Shown in pieces: positions 1-5,015 of a DNA stretch of 5,904 nt. The DNA is from an uncultured Agathobaculum sp. (GTDB lineage: Bacteria > Bacillota > Clostridia > Oscillospirales > Butyricicoccaceae), in NCBI GenBank assembly GCA_944376955.1, contig CALWEB010000106.1, forward strand, positions 1 through 5,904, read 5' to 3'. A model generated the notes under the pieces. The model was not told the DNA's origin. It ran no database searches and was given only the letters and a program-made list of their open reading frames with translations. A program made the translations under genes and the position numbers. The first letter of the stretch is position 1. Each line of letters opens with the position of its first letter.

Positions 1-126
1 GTCGCGGTCAACAAGGCGGATTCCGCCCCGATCTTCGACGTTGCTGACTACGGCATCTGCGGCGACCTGTTCAAGGTTGTTCCGATGATGATCGACGCCA
101 TCAAGGCAGCGCAGGCTTCCAAGTAA
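1..126 (+). CDS. etfA: Electron transfer flavoprotein subunit alpha, C-terminal end (5' partial)
   Basis: The first 41 codons read in frame from base 1 to a TAA at 124-126, and the gene begins outside the window. The visible peptide has the ending typical of EtfA: VNKADSAPIFDVADYGICGD, then DLFKVVPMMIDAIKAA. In this family the segment closes the FAD-binding domain; the 'N-K-D/A-x-x-A-P-I-F-x-x-A-D-Y-G-I-x-G-D' stretch is its hallmark. EtfA pairs with EtfB to carry electrons from acyl-CoA dehydrogenases. In anaerobic clostridia the pair commonly works with butyryl-CoA dehydrogenase in butyrate formation and flavin-based electron bifurcation, but the partner genes are not in view, so that role is inferred. 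The gene is convergent with ridA and is followed by a 150-base untranslated stretch and two hairpin terminators. Confidence 0.93.
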   Translation, partial: VAVNKADSAPIFDVADYGICGDLFKVVPMMIDAIKAAQASK

Positions 127-153
127 AAAGCCTCTTCCTCCCACTGATCCCTC

Positions 154-250
154 GGGCAGCGCTGATTGTACCTCCTATTCTCCGCCACGGGCCGGAGCAT
201 CCCGCGGTGTTGTGGTTCGCTGAAAGCCACAGCGGACCCGGGCGCTGTTC
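154..250 (+). other. Possible structured RNA element in the etfA 3'-UTR
   Basis: This gene-free stretch has several nested complementarities. An outer helix can pair 154-162 with 242-250 (nine pairs, two of them G-U). It encloses one hairpin at 181-186/190-196 (one bulged base) and a second at 202-205 plus 211-215 paired with 227-235 (a five-base bulge at 206-210). A competing hairpin pairs 218-222 with 230-234. No promoter is visible between the etfA stop and this element, and a strong terminator follows at 279-310. The simplest reading is therefore the 3'-UTR of etfA or an RNA processed from it. The strand assignment rests on that terminator. I could not match it to a known RNA family. GC-rich DNA folds easily, so chance structure is a real alternative. 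Confidence 0.25.
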
Positions 251-278
251 TCCTTCCCGTTCAGTGTGGGTTTTCCAT

Positions 279-310
279 AAAAGCCGCAGGGCATTTGCCT
301 TGCGGCTTTT
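279..310 (+). terminator. Rho-independent terminator after etfA
   Basis: Bases 279-292 pair with 297-310 as a continuous 14-bp stem (one G-U pair, 289/300) around the loop ATTT. The stem begins with AAAA and ends with TTTT, so the tail is part of the outer stem. It lies 152 bases after the etfA stop and is oriented to end the rightward transcript. A second, stronger hairpin follows 10 bases later. Confidence 0.8.
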
Positions 311-320
311 GTCTGCATCA

Positions 321-355
321 AAAAAACCGGCTGACGCATCGTCAGCCGGTTTTTT
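321..355. terminator. Bidirectional terminator between etfA and ridA
   Basis: Positions 321-336 and 340-355 form a perfect 16-bp inverted repeat around the triplet CAT (a 5-base loop is more realistic). It has six A's on one side and six T's on the other, so it works as a U-tailed hairpin in both directions. It lies 52 bases past the ridA stop on the minus strand and backs up the etfA terminator on the plus strand. Confidence 0.88.
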
Positions 356-407
356 CGGTCAGTAGGGCGTCTTGCCCTGCCCTTGCTTTTTGTTCGCCGG
401 TAGTCGG

Positions 408-794
408 TTAGCCCTGTACCGCGATAACCTCTACTTCTACCTTGGCGCCCATCGGCAGCGCCGCAACCTGCACGCAGGAGCGCGCCGGTGCGCCTTCGGG
501 GAAATACTTGCCGTAAACGGCGTTGAACGCGGCAAAGTCGTTCATATCCGCCAAGAAGCAGGTAGTCTTGATGACGCGGTCAAACGAAACGCCGCCCTCT
601 GCCAACACACAGTGTAGGTTCTTCATGACCTGCTCGGTCTGCTCCTCGATGGTGGTCGCCTCGATCTTGCCGGTGTTCGGGTTGATCGGGATCTGGCCGG
701 AGGTGAAAATCATTTTGTTGGCGACAACCGCCTGGGAATACGGGCCAACCGCTGCGGGTGCGAGATCGGTATGCAGAACTTCTTTTACAGACAT
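408..794 (-). CDS. ridA: RidA family reactive enamine/imine deaminase (YjgF/YER057c/UK114)
   Basis: This 128-residue protein is the usual family length. Family members hydrolyse the reactive enamine/imine intermediates released by PLP enzymes such as threonine dehydratase, protecting other PLP enzymes from damage. They act as cytosolic trimers with active sites at subunit interfaces. Visible signatures are GPYSQA (17-22, with Tyr19), FTSGQIP (30-36), the APARSCVQVAALP block with Arg105 and Cys107, and KVEVEVIA near the end with Glu120. Arg105 is the residue that binds the substrate carboxylate in characterised RidA proteins and is kept here, which supports true RidA activity over the inactive Rid subfamilies. 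The ATG is supported by AAAGGAGT 6 bases upstream. The gene starts 25 bases after the typA stop with no promoter between, so it is the second gene of the typA operon. A terminator follows at 321-355. Confidence 0.95.
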   Translation of the reverse strand: MSVKEVLHTDLAPAAVGPYSQAVVANKMIFTSGQIPINPNTGKIEATTIEEQTEQVMKNLHCVLAEGGVSFDRVIKTTCFLADMNDFAAFNAVYGKYFPEGAPARSCVQVAALPMGAKVEVEVIAVQG

Positions 795-800
795 GGGAAT

Positions 801-808
801 ACTCCTTT
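801..808 (-). promoter_or_regulatory. Ribosome binding site of ridA
   Basis: AAAGGAGT on the minus strand lies 6 bases before the ridA ATG, inside the 25-base typA-ridA gap. It fixes the start and allows ridA to be translated from the typA transcript. Confidence 0.8.
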
Positions 809-819
809 ATAATAATAAA

Positions 820-2646
820 TTACTTTTTGCCGCCCTTGACTTTTTTCAGGCGCTCGGTGTTGGACAGGATCTTCTTGCGGATGCGCACGCTCTTGGGCGT
901 GATTTCGAGCAGTTCATCGTCCGAAATGAACTCGAGCGCGGCTTCGATCGACATCTGGCGCGGCGGGATCAGGCGCAGTGCATCGTCCGAACCGGCAGCA
1001 CGCATGTTGGTCAGCTGCTTTTTCTTGCAGACATTGACCGCCATATCATCCCCGCGCGGGTTCTCACCAATGACCATGCCCTCATACACCTGCGTGCCCG
1101 GTCCAATGAACAGCGGGCCGCGCTCCTGCGCGTTGAACAGGCCATAGCCGACCGCTTCGCCCGTCTCAAACGCAATCAGCGAGCCGGTGGTGCGCTTCTG
1201 GATCTCGCCCTTGTACGGCTGATAGCTATGGAAGACCGAGGACAGCACGCCCTCTCCCTTGGTGTCGGTCAAAAACTCGGTGCGGTAGCCGAACAGGCCG
1301 CGTGCCGGGATCAGGAACTCCAGACGCATACGATCCGAACCCTTGGGGTTCATCGAAACCAGCTCGCCCTTGCGGCTGCCCATTTTCTCCATCACCGCGC
1401 CGACTGCGTCCTGCGGCACGTCCGCGATCATACGCTCGATTGGCTCACACTTGACGCCGTCAATCTCCTTGAACAACGCCTTGGGCGCGCCGACCTGGAA
1501 CTCATACCCCTCGCGGCGCAGGTTTTCGATCAGGATGGACAGGTGCATCTCGCCGCGGCCGCACACGCGGAACGCGTCGGTCGTGTCGGTTTCGTTGACA
1601 CGCAGGGAAACATCCTTCAAAAGCTCGCGGAACAGGCGCTCACGCAGGTGGCGCGAGGTGACGAACTTGCCTTCCTTGCCGGCAAACGGCGAGTCGTTGA
1701 CCGAGAAGGTCATCTCGACCGTCGGCTCGGAGATCTTGACGAAGGGCAGCGGCTCGACATGCTCCGGATCGCACAGTGTTTCACCAATGGTGACGTTTTC
1801 AATGCCCGAGAAGCAGACGATCTCGCCCGCCTTGGCTTCGTCCACCGGCTTGCGGTCCAGTTCTTCAATCGTGTAGAGCGTGACGACCTTGGCATTATAC
1901 GGCTGGGTCGCGCCGTGATAGTCGCAAACCGTCACCTGCTGGCCCACCTTCATCGAGCCACGCTCGATGCGGCCGATGCCGATACGGCCAACGTACTCGT
2001 TGTAGTCAATCGAGGAAACCAGCATCTGGGTCGGTCCCTCGGTATCGACCTGCGGGGCCGGAATGTGTTCCAGGATCTGCTCAAACAGCGGGGTCAGGTC
2101 GGTGCCCTCAGTGTTCGGGGACATGGACGCAGTGCCCGCACGGCCCGAGCAGTAAACGATCGGGCTGTCCAGCTGCTCGTCGGATGCGTCGAGGTTCAGA
2201 AGCAGCTCGAGCACCTCGTCCCCGATCTCGCCCAGACGGGCGTCCGGACGGTCGATCTTGTTGATCGCAATGATGATCTTGTGGCCAAACTCCAGCGCCT
2301 TCTGGAGGACGAAACGGGTCTGGGGCATCGGGCCTTCCGCTGCGTCAACCAGCAGCACCACGCCGTCCACCATCTTGAGGATACGCTCAACCTCACCGGA
2401 AAAGTCCGCGTGACCCGGGGTATCGACAATATTGATCTTGACGCCCTTGTAATGTACCGAAGTGTTCTTTGCCAGAATGGTGATGCCGCGCTCACGCTCA
2501 ATGTCGCCCGAGTCCATGACGCGCTCCTCTACCACCTGATTTTCGCGGAATGCGCCCGCCTGCTTGAGCATCTGGTCAACCAGCGTAGTCTTGCCGTGGT
2601 CAACGTGTGCGATGATGGCGATGTTGCGCAAATCGTTACGGACCAT
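820..2646 (-). CDS. typA: Translational GTPase TypA/BipA
   Basis: This is a complete 608-residue protein, matching the usual length of about 605-615. TypA/BipA is an EF-G-like GTPase that binds the ribosome near the A site. It supports 50S assembly and translation under cold or stress conditions. The GTPase domain shows G1 AHVDHGKT (13-20), the switch I RERGITI (51-57), G3 DTPGH (75-79) and G4 NKID (129-132). Further markers follow: GRIGIGRIERG in domain II, the RLFRELLKDVSLRVNET block in domain III, CGRGEMHLSILIENLRREG, and PARGLFGYRTEFLTDTKGEG, which is typical of TypA rather than EF-G, LepA or TetM. The C-terminal domain ends in a basic tail (RIRKKILSNTERLKKVKGGKK region), also typical of the family and its rRNA contact. 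The ATG has GGAGG 7 bases upstream. It is the first gene of an operon with ridA, read from the promoter at 2687-2715. Confidence 0.97.
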   Translation of the reverse strand: MVRNDLRNIAIIAHVDHGKTTLVDQMLKQAGAFRENQVVEERVMDSGDIERERGITILAKNTSVHYKGVKINIVDTPGHADFSGEVERILKMVDGVVLLVDAAEGPMPQTRFVLQKALEFGHKIIIAINKIDRPDARLGEIGDEVLELLLNLDASDEQLDSPIVYCSGRAGTASMSPNTEGTDLTPLFEQILEHIPAPQVDTEGPTQMLVSSIDYNEYVGRIGIGRIERGSMKVGQQVTVCDYHGATQPYNAKVVTLYTIEELDRKPVDEAKAGEIVCFSGIENVTIGETLCDPEHVEPLPFVKISEPTVEMTFSVNDSPFAGKEGKFVTSRHLRERLFRELLKDVSLRVNETDTTDAFRVCGRGEMHLSILIENLRREGYEFQVGAPKALFKEIDGVKCEPIERMIADVPQDAVGAVMEKMGSRKGELVSMNPKGSDRMRLEFLIPARGLFGYRTEFLTDTKGEGVLSSVFHSYQPYKGEIQKRTTGSLIAFETGEAVGYGLFNAQERGPLFIGPGTQVYEGMVIGENPRGDDMAVNVCKKKQLTNMRAAGSDDALRLIPPRQMSIEAALEFISDDELLEITPKSVRIRKKILSNTERLKKVKGGKK

Positions 2647-2653
2647 ATCTATT

Positions 2654-2658
2654 CCTCC
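2654..2658 (-). promoter_or_regulatory. Ribosome binding site of typA
   Basis: GGAGG on the minus strand sits 7 bases before the typA ATG at 2646. It lies just inside the 3' arm of a short inverted repeat (2659-2664 with 2678-2683), so leader pairing could affect access to it. Confidence 0.8.
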
Positions 2659-2686
2659 ATCTGCGGATAATTTTCGTGCAGATATT

Positions 2687-2715
2687 ATTATACCCGCTTT
2701 TTAGTAGGTTTTCCA
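2687..2715 (-). promoter_or_regulatory. Promoter of the typA-ridA operon
   Basis: Read on the minus strand, there is a -35 box TGGAAA (2715-2710), a 17-bp spacer and a perfect -10 box TATAAT (2692-2687). Transcription would begin near 2680, giving a leader of about 35 bases. The arrangement fits the housekeeping sigma factor (SigA). It faces away from the rmlA promoter and has the same -35 hexamer and spacing. Confidence 0.78.
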
Positions 2716-2735
2716 CCTGTGTTATCATCAAAATT

Positions 2736-2780
2736 CGCGCAAAATACGCGCGCAAAACTGGCAATTTTTGCGCTTTTGCG
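2736..2780. repeat. Cluster of GCGCAAAA direct and inverted repeats between divergent promoters
   Basis: CGCGCAAAA occurs at 2736-2744 and again at 2749-2757, 13 bp apart in start position. The inverse TTTTGCGC is at 2766-2773, directly followed by TTTTGCG at 2774-2780. The second and third units form an 8-bp inverted repeat around an 8-base spacer. The cluster sits upstream of both divergent promoters, 20 bp behind the typA -35 box and 80 bp behind the rmlA -35 box. It does not end a gene and has no proper U tail after a strong stem, so it reads better as a possible protein-binding site than as a terminator. No known operator was recognised. Confidence 0.5.
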
Positions 2781-2859
2781 TCTATATGAATGGATTTCCG
2801 GTGAAGCGTTGTTGCGCCTGCAGCATAGCCGGTCAGACACGAATTTTACCATCTTGCTC

Positions 2860-2888
2860 TGGAAAAGCAGCGCCGCCTGTGCTATAAT
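2860..2888 (+). promoter_or_regulatory. Promoter of the rmlA-yjbQ unit
   Basis: A -35 box TGGAAA (2860-2865), a 17-bp spacer and a perfect -10 box TATAAT (2883-2888) are present. The -10 is extended by TGC immediately before it (2880-2882). Transcription would start near 2895, leaving about 30 bases of leader before the ATG at 2926. This also argues against a start further upstream in the same reading frame. Confidence 0.82.
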
Positions 2889-2925
2889 AGTTTCGCAATA
2901 CAGAACAGAGATCGAGGAAAGCCAC

Positions 2926-3783
2926 ATGAAAGGAATTATTCTTGCCGCGGGAAAAGGTTCGCGCCTGTACCCGATGACGCGGCCGGTGTGCAAACCGCTG
3001 CTGCCGGTATACGACAAGCCGATGATTTACTATCCGCTGGCGGTGCTGCTGCAGGCGGGTATCCGTGACATTCTCATCATCATCCCGCCCGGAGAGGAAG
3101 GCCCGTTTTACCGTCTTCTCGGCTCGGGCGGCCGTTTCGGTGTGCATATCACCTATGAAGTGCAGGAAGTGGCGCGCGGCATCGCGGATGCGCTGCTGAT
3201 CGGCGAGCAGTACATCGGTGAGGACGACGTCTGCCTCGTGCTGGGCGACAATATTTTCTATTCCCCGGACTTTGAAAACTATCTGCAGCAGGCGATCCGC
3301 TTAGGGCAGGGCGCCTGTGTGTTTGGCTACCATGTCGATGACCCGCGGGCATTCGGCGTGGTCGAATTTGACGCAGAAGGGCGCGCGGTTTCCATCGAGG
3401 AAAAGCCGCGCCACCCCAAGTCCAATTACATCGTCCCCGGCCTGTATTTTTATGACAATACGGTCATGGAGATCGCGCACAACCTCAAGCCCTCCGCCCG
3501 CGGCGAGCTGGAGATTACCGATGTCAATCTGGAATATCTGCGGCGCGGCGCGCTGCATGTGGTCAAACTGGATCAGGATTTTGTCTGGCTGGACGCCGGC
3601 ACGGCGGACAACCTGCTCGATTCCGCGCAGGAGGTCAAACGTGTGCAGGACGAAACCGGCCGGTACATCGCCTGTCTGGAGGAAATCGCTTACCAGCGTG
3701 GCTACATCAGTCGCCAGACACTGCAGCGCCATGCGTCCGATCTGGCCAAGACACTGTATGGCCAGTACCTGCAATGCCTATAA
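2926..3783 (+). CDS. rmlA: RmlA-family sugar-phosphate nucleotidylyltransferase (probable glucose-1-phosphate thymidylyltransferase)
   Basis: This 285-residue protein is close to the usual RmlA length of about 290. The family joins glucose-1-phosphate and dTTP to give dTDP-glucose, the first step to dTDP-rhamnose and related cell-surface sugars. The nucleotide-binding signature is at the N-terminus (GIILAAGKGSRLYPMT, 3-18), followed by KPLLPVYDKPMIYYPL (23-38). LVLGDNIFY (104-112) carries the metal-binding Asp108, SIEEKPRHPKSNYIVPGLYF follows at 156-175, GELEITDVN is at 193-201, and WLDAGT (221-226) carries the second metal-binding Asp223. The common P-x-GLAQA segment reads ARGIADA here (83-89), so the exact nucleotide and sugar are less certain than the fold. 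The reading frame is open further upstream, but the ATG at 2926 has GAGG at 2914-2917, sits 38 bases after the -10 box and begins at the conserved MKGIILA. No rmlB, rmlC or rmlD is adjacent; yjbQ follows 15 bp downstream. Confidence 0.88.
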   Translation: MKGIILAAGKGSRLYPMTRPVCKPLLPVYDKPMIYYPLAVLLQAGIRDILIIIPPGEEGPFYRLLGSGGRFGVHITYEVQEVARGIADALLIGEQYIGEDDVCLVLGDNIFYSPDFENYLQQAIRLGQGACVFGYHVDDPRAFGVVEFDAEGRAVSIEEKPRHPKSNYIVPGLYFYDNTVMEIAHNLKPSARGELEITDVNLEYLRRGALHVVKLDQDFVWLDAGTADNLLDSAQEVKRVQDETGRYIACLEEIAYQRGYISRQTLQRHASDLAKTLYGQYLQCL

Positions 3784-3788
3784 AGGAG
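3783..3788 (+). promoter_or_regulatory. Ribosome binding site of yjbQ, overlapping the rmlA stop
   Basis: AAGGAG begins on the last base of the rmlA TAA stop and lies 10 bases before the yjbQ ATG. The overlap means ribosomes finishing rmlA uncover or reach this site, so the two genes are probably translationally linked. Confidence 0.75.
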
Positions 3789-3798
3789 TCTTAAATCC

Positions 3799-4251
3799 AT
3801 GTCAGTTTATACGGAAACCAAAACCTACCACACCCGCGCCCATATGGGCATGATTGACGTGACGGATGACTTCCGCGCGGCGGTCAAAAATGCCTGCCGT
3901 AACACGGGGATGAAGTCCGGCATTATCACCGGCTTTACAACCGGCGGCGTGGCGGGACTCACCACGCTGGAATTTGAACCGGGCATGGTCCATCACGACC
4001 TCAAGGCTGCGATGGACGTCTTCTCCCCTTATACAGACGAAACCGGCCGTGTCATCCATTACCACCACCACGACACTTGGCACGACGATAACGGCTCGTC
4101 CCACATCAAGGCGGCGCTGCTCAGCCCGTTCATTGTTATCCCGTTTGTCGAAGGGGAAATCACCATCGGCCCGTGGCAAAACCTGACGCTGGTGGAATGC
4201 GACACACGCGACCGCACACGCGACATCGTCTTTCAGGTGATGGGCGAATAA
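3799..4251 (+). CDS. yjbQ: YjbQ/UPF0047 family protein
   Basis: This 150-residue cytosolic protein is slightly longer than the usual 130-140. The family forms trimers with a conserved His-rich metal-binding pocket. E. coli YjbQ shows weak thiamine-phosphate synthase activity, which is why annotators call it 'secondary thiamine-phosphate synthase', but its natural role is not settled. Diagnostic parts are GFTTGGVAGLTTLEFEPG (45-62, the T-A-A-I/L-T-x-x-E block), the His cluster HYHHHDTWHDDNGSSHIKAA (positions 88-106 and neighbours) and IGPWQNLTLVECD (123-135, the G-x-WQ-x-x-x-x-x-D/E block). The protein ends in the expected R-x-x-V-x-Q-x-x-G pattern. TTIEYEPG-like and HxxTWxDxNGxSH-like features suggest the subfamily found in anaerobes and archaea rather than the E. 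coli type. It starts 15 bp after rmlA with a good AAGGAG site, is co-transcribed with it, and ends 15 bases before a terminator. No thiamine gene is nearby. Confidence 0.87.
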   Translation: MSVYTETKTYHTRAHMGMIDVTDDFRAAVKNACRNTGMKSGIITGFTTGGVAGLTTLEFEPGMVHHDLKAAMDVFSPYTDETGRVIHYHHHDTWHDDNGSSHIKAALLSPFIVIPFVEGEITIGPWQNLTLVECDTRDRTRDIVFQVMGE

Positions 4252-4266
4252 AACAATCAAAAACGC

Positions 4267-4297
4267 AAAAGAGGACGGAAAACCGTCCTCTTTTTTT
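4267..4297. terminator. Terminator after yjbQ, probably also serving the opposite-strand membrane gene
   Basis: Bases 4267-4278 pair perfectly with 4283-4294 (12 bp) around an AAAA loop, followed by T's to 4297. On the plus strand it ends the rmlA-yjbQ transcript 15 bases after its stop. On the minus strand it begins immediately past the TGA of the membrane gene (4300) and is followed by a short T-rich run, so it can act for both converging genes. Confidence 0.9.
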
Positions 4298-4299
4298 CA

Positions 4300-4872
4300 T
4301 CAAACGCCCTCTTTTGCCTTGACCGCCTGCAAATACTGCCACAGCAGCCAGACAATCACCGCCTGTACCACAATCTGCATGACAATCGAGAGCAACGGGG
4401 AGAAGCTCTCCAAAATCTTGTACGCAAAGCCGGCGATCAGCGCCAGCCAGAAGCACCAGCGAATGCGTCCCGTGGGGTAATCATAGCCACGCGGCAGGAT
4501 CAGTTCGTCCAGCGCGGAAAAGAAATGATAGTCGGATACCAGCATGACGAGCAACCCCGCCACCGTCACCAGCAGCAGCAGAACGCCCAGCACCGAACCA
4601 ATCGCCAGCAGCGCCAGAATCAGGCTGCCGAAGGTCAGCGCAAGGCCAACAACCATCCAGCGCCATGCGCGTCCCATGCCGTCCGACACTTCACGCATCG
4701 CGTACAGCTCGTACAGCTCCACAATACCCAGCACCAGCGCCAGAATGCCCGCCACGGTGTTTTGAAACGGCAGCAGCACCAGAGTGAGCAGCTTCATCAG
4801 CCAGTAAACCCACAGGTTGTGGTAAATCGGCAGCGGCGGCAACCCTTCCAGATTTTCCATGTTCTCATTCAT
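4300..4872 (-). CDS. Hypothetical multi-pass membrane protein
   Basis: I do not recognise this 190-residue protein. It is strongly hydrophobic, with probable membrane segments near residues 20-36, 37-57, 72-92, 94-113, 138-153 and 158-181, giving five or six passes and no cleavable signal peptide. The short loops are rich in aromatic and charged residues: YELYAMREVSDGMGRAWRW after the second segment, and YHFFSALDELILPRGYDYPTGRIRW after the fourth. These two loops resemble each other, and the C-terminal LLWQYLQAVKAKEG looks like a shortened third copy. The three copies are about 62 residues apart, suggesting three tandem membrane hairpins. No catalytic motif or transporter signature is visible. 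The ATG at 4872 has an AGGAGGG site 7 bases upstream; an internal Met5 lacks comparable support. The gene stands alone, with its own probable promoter (4897-4925), between a terminator on each side. Codon use looks like that of its neighbours, with no sign of recent transfer. Confidence 0.8.
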   Translation of the reverse strand: MNENMENLEGLPPLPIYHNLWVYWLMKLLTLVLLPFQNTVAGILALVLGIVELYELYAMREVSDGMGRAWRWMVVGLALTFGSLILALLAIGSVLGVLLLLVTVAGLLVMLVSDYHFFSALDELILPRGYDYPTGRIRWCFWLALIAGFAYKILESFSPLLSIVMQIVVQAVIVWLLWQYLQAVKAKEGV

Positions 4873-4896
4873 CTCGATCCCTCCTTTGATGCGTCC

Positions 4897-4925
4897 ATGA
4901 TATCAAACCGCAACCTGCTTTGCAA
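4897..4925 (-). promoter_or_regulatory. Probable promoter of the membrane protein gene
   Basis: On the minus strand a -35 box TTGCAA (4925-4920) is followed by a 17-bp spacer and a -10 box TATCAT (4902-4897). TGA immediately before the -10 makes an extended -10. The predicted start near 4890 leaves a very short leader of about 18 bases that still contains the ribosome binding site. It lies downstream of the acpP terminator, so the gene is independently transcribed. Confidence 0.55.
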
Positions 4926-4961
4926 CAAAAATCCGGTAAAGTCTTCCCGGTTGTGGGCAGC

Positions 4962-4994
4962 AAAAAAGGCTTCGGAACCCATCGTTCCGAAGCC
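4962..4994 (-). terminator. Rho-independent terminator after acpP
   Basis: Positions 4968-4978 and 4984-4994 form a perfect 11-bp inverted repeat around a 5-base loop. Read on the minus strand the stem is followed by six T's (4967-4962). It starts 21 bases past the acpP stop and closes the fatty-acid synthesis operon. Confidence 0.92.
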
Positions 4995-5015
4995 CTTTCT
5001 CTGCTTTGCAGAAAA

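Noticed and set aside
190..215. Minus-strand text ACCGCGGG near 205 recalled the conserved T-box antiterminator sequence.
   Set aside because: Only a few bases match; the preceding GGGTGG part is missing, no specifier stem is evident, and no aminoacyl-tRNA synthetase or amino-acid gene follows on that strand.
48..230. A 60-codon minus-strand open frame over the etfA end and the following untranslated stretch.
   Set aside because: It overlaps the etfA C-terminal codons, its product resembles nothing known, and there is no convincing promoter.
364..378. Small 5-bp hairpin just past the ridA stop on the minus strand.
   Set aside because: The stem is short and has no T-run; the 16-bp hairpin at 321-355 is the credible terminator.
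523..2670. A 715-codon open frame on the plus strand opposite typA and ridA.
   Set aside because: It lies antisense to the complete, unmistakable typA gene and part of ridA. Its translation is rich in Arg, His, Leu and Val with no recognisable domain, as expected of the complement of a codon-biased GC-rich gene, and no ribosome binding site supports its start.
2709..2717. TTTTCCACC resembles a DnaA box (TTWTNCACA).
   Set aside because: It mismatches at the last conserved base, is a single copy with no cluster of boxes nearby, and coincides with the typA -35 box.
2719..2925. An upstream extension of the rmlA reading frame by 69 codons.
   Set aside because: The extension contains the rmlA promoter, lacks a ribosome binding site at its Met, has no family similarity, and the conserved protein begins exactly at the Met encoded at 2926.
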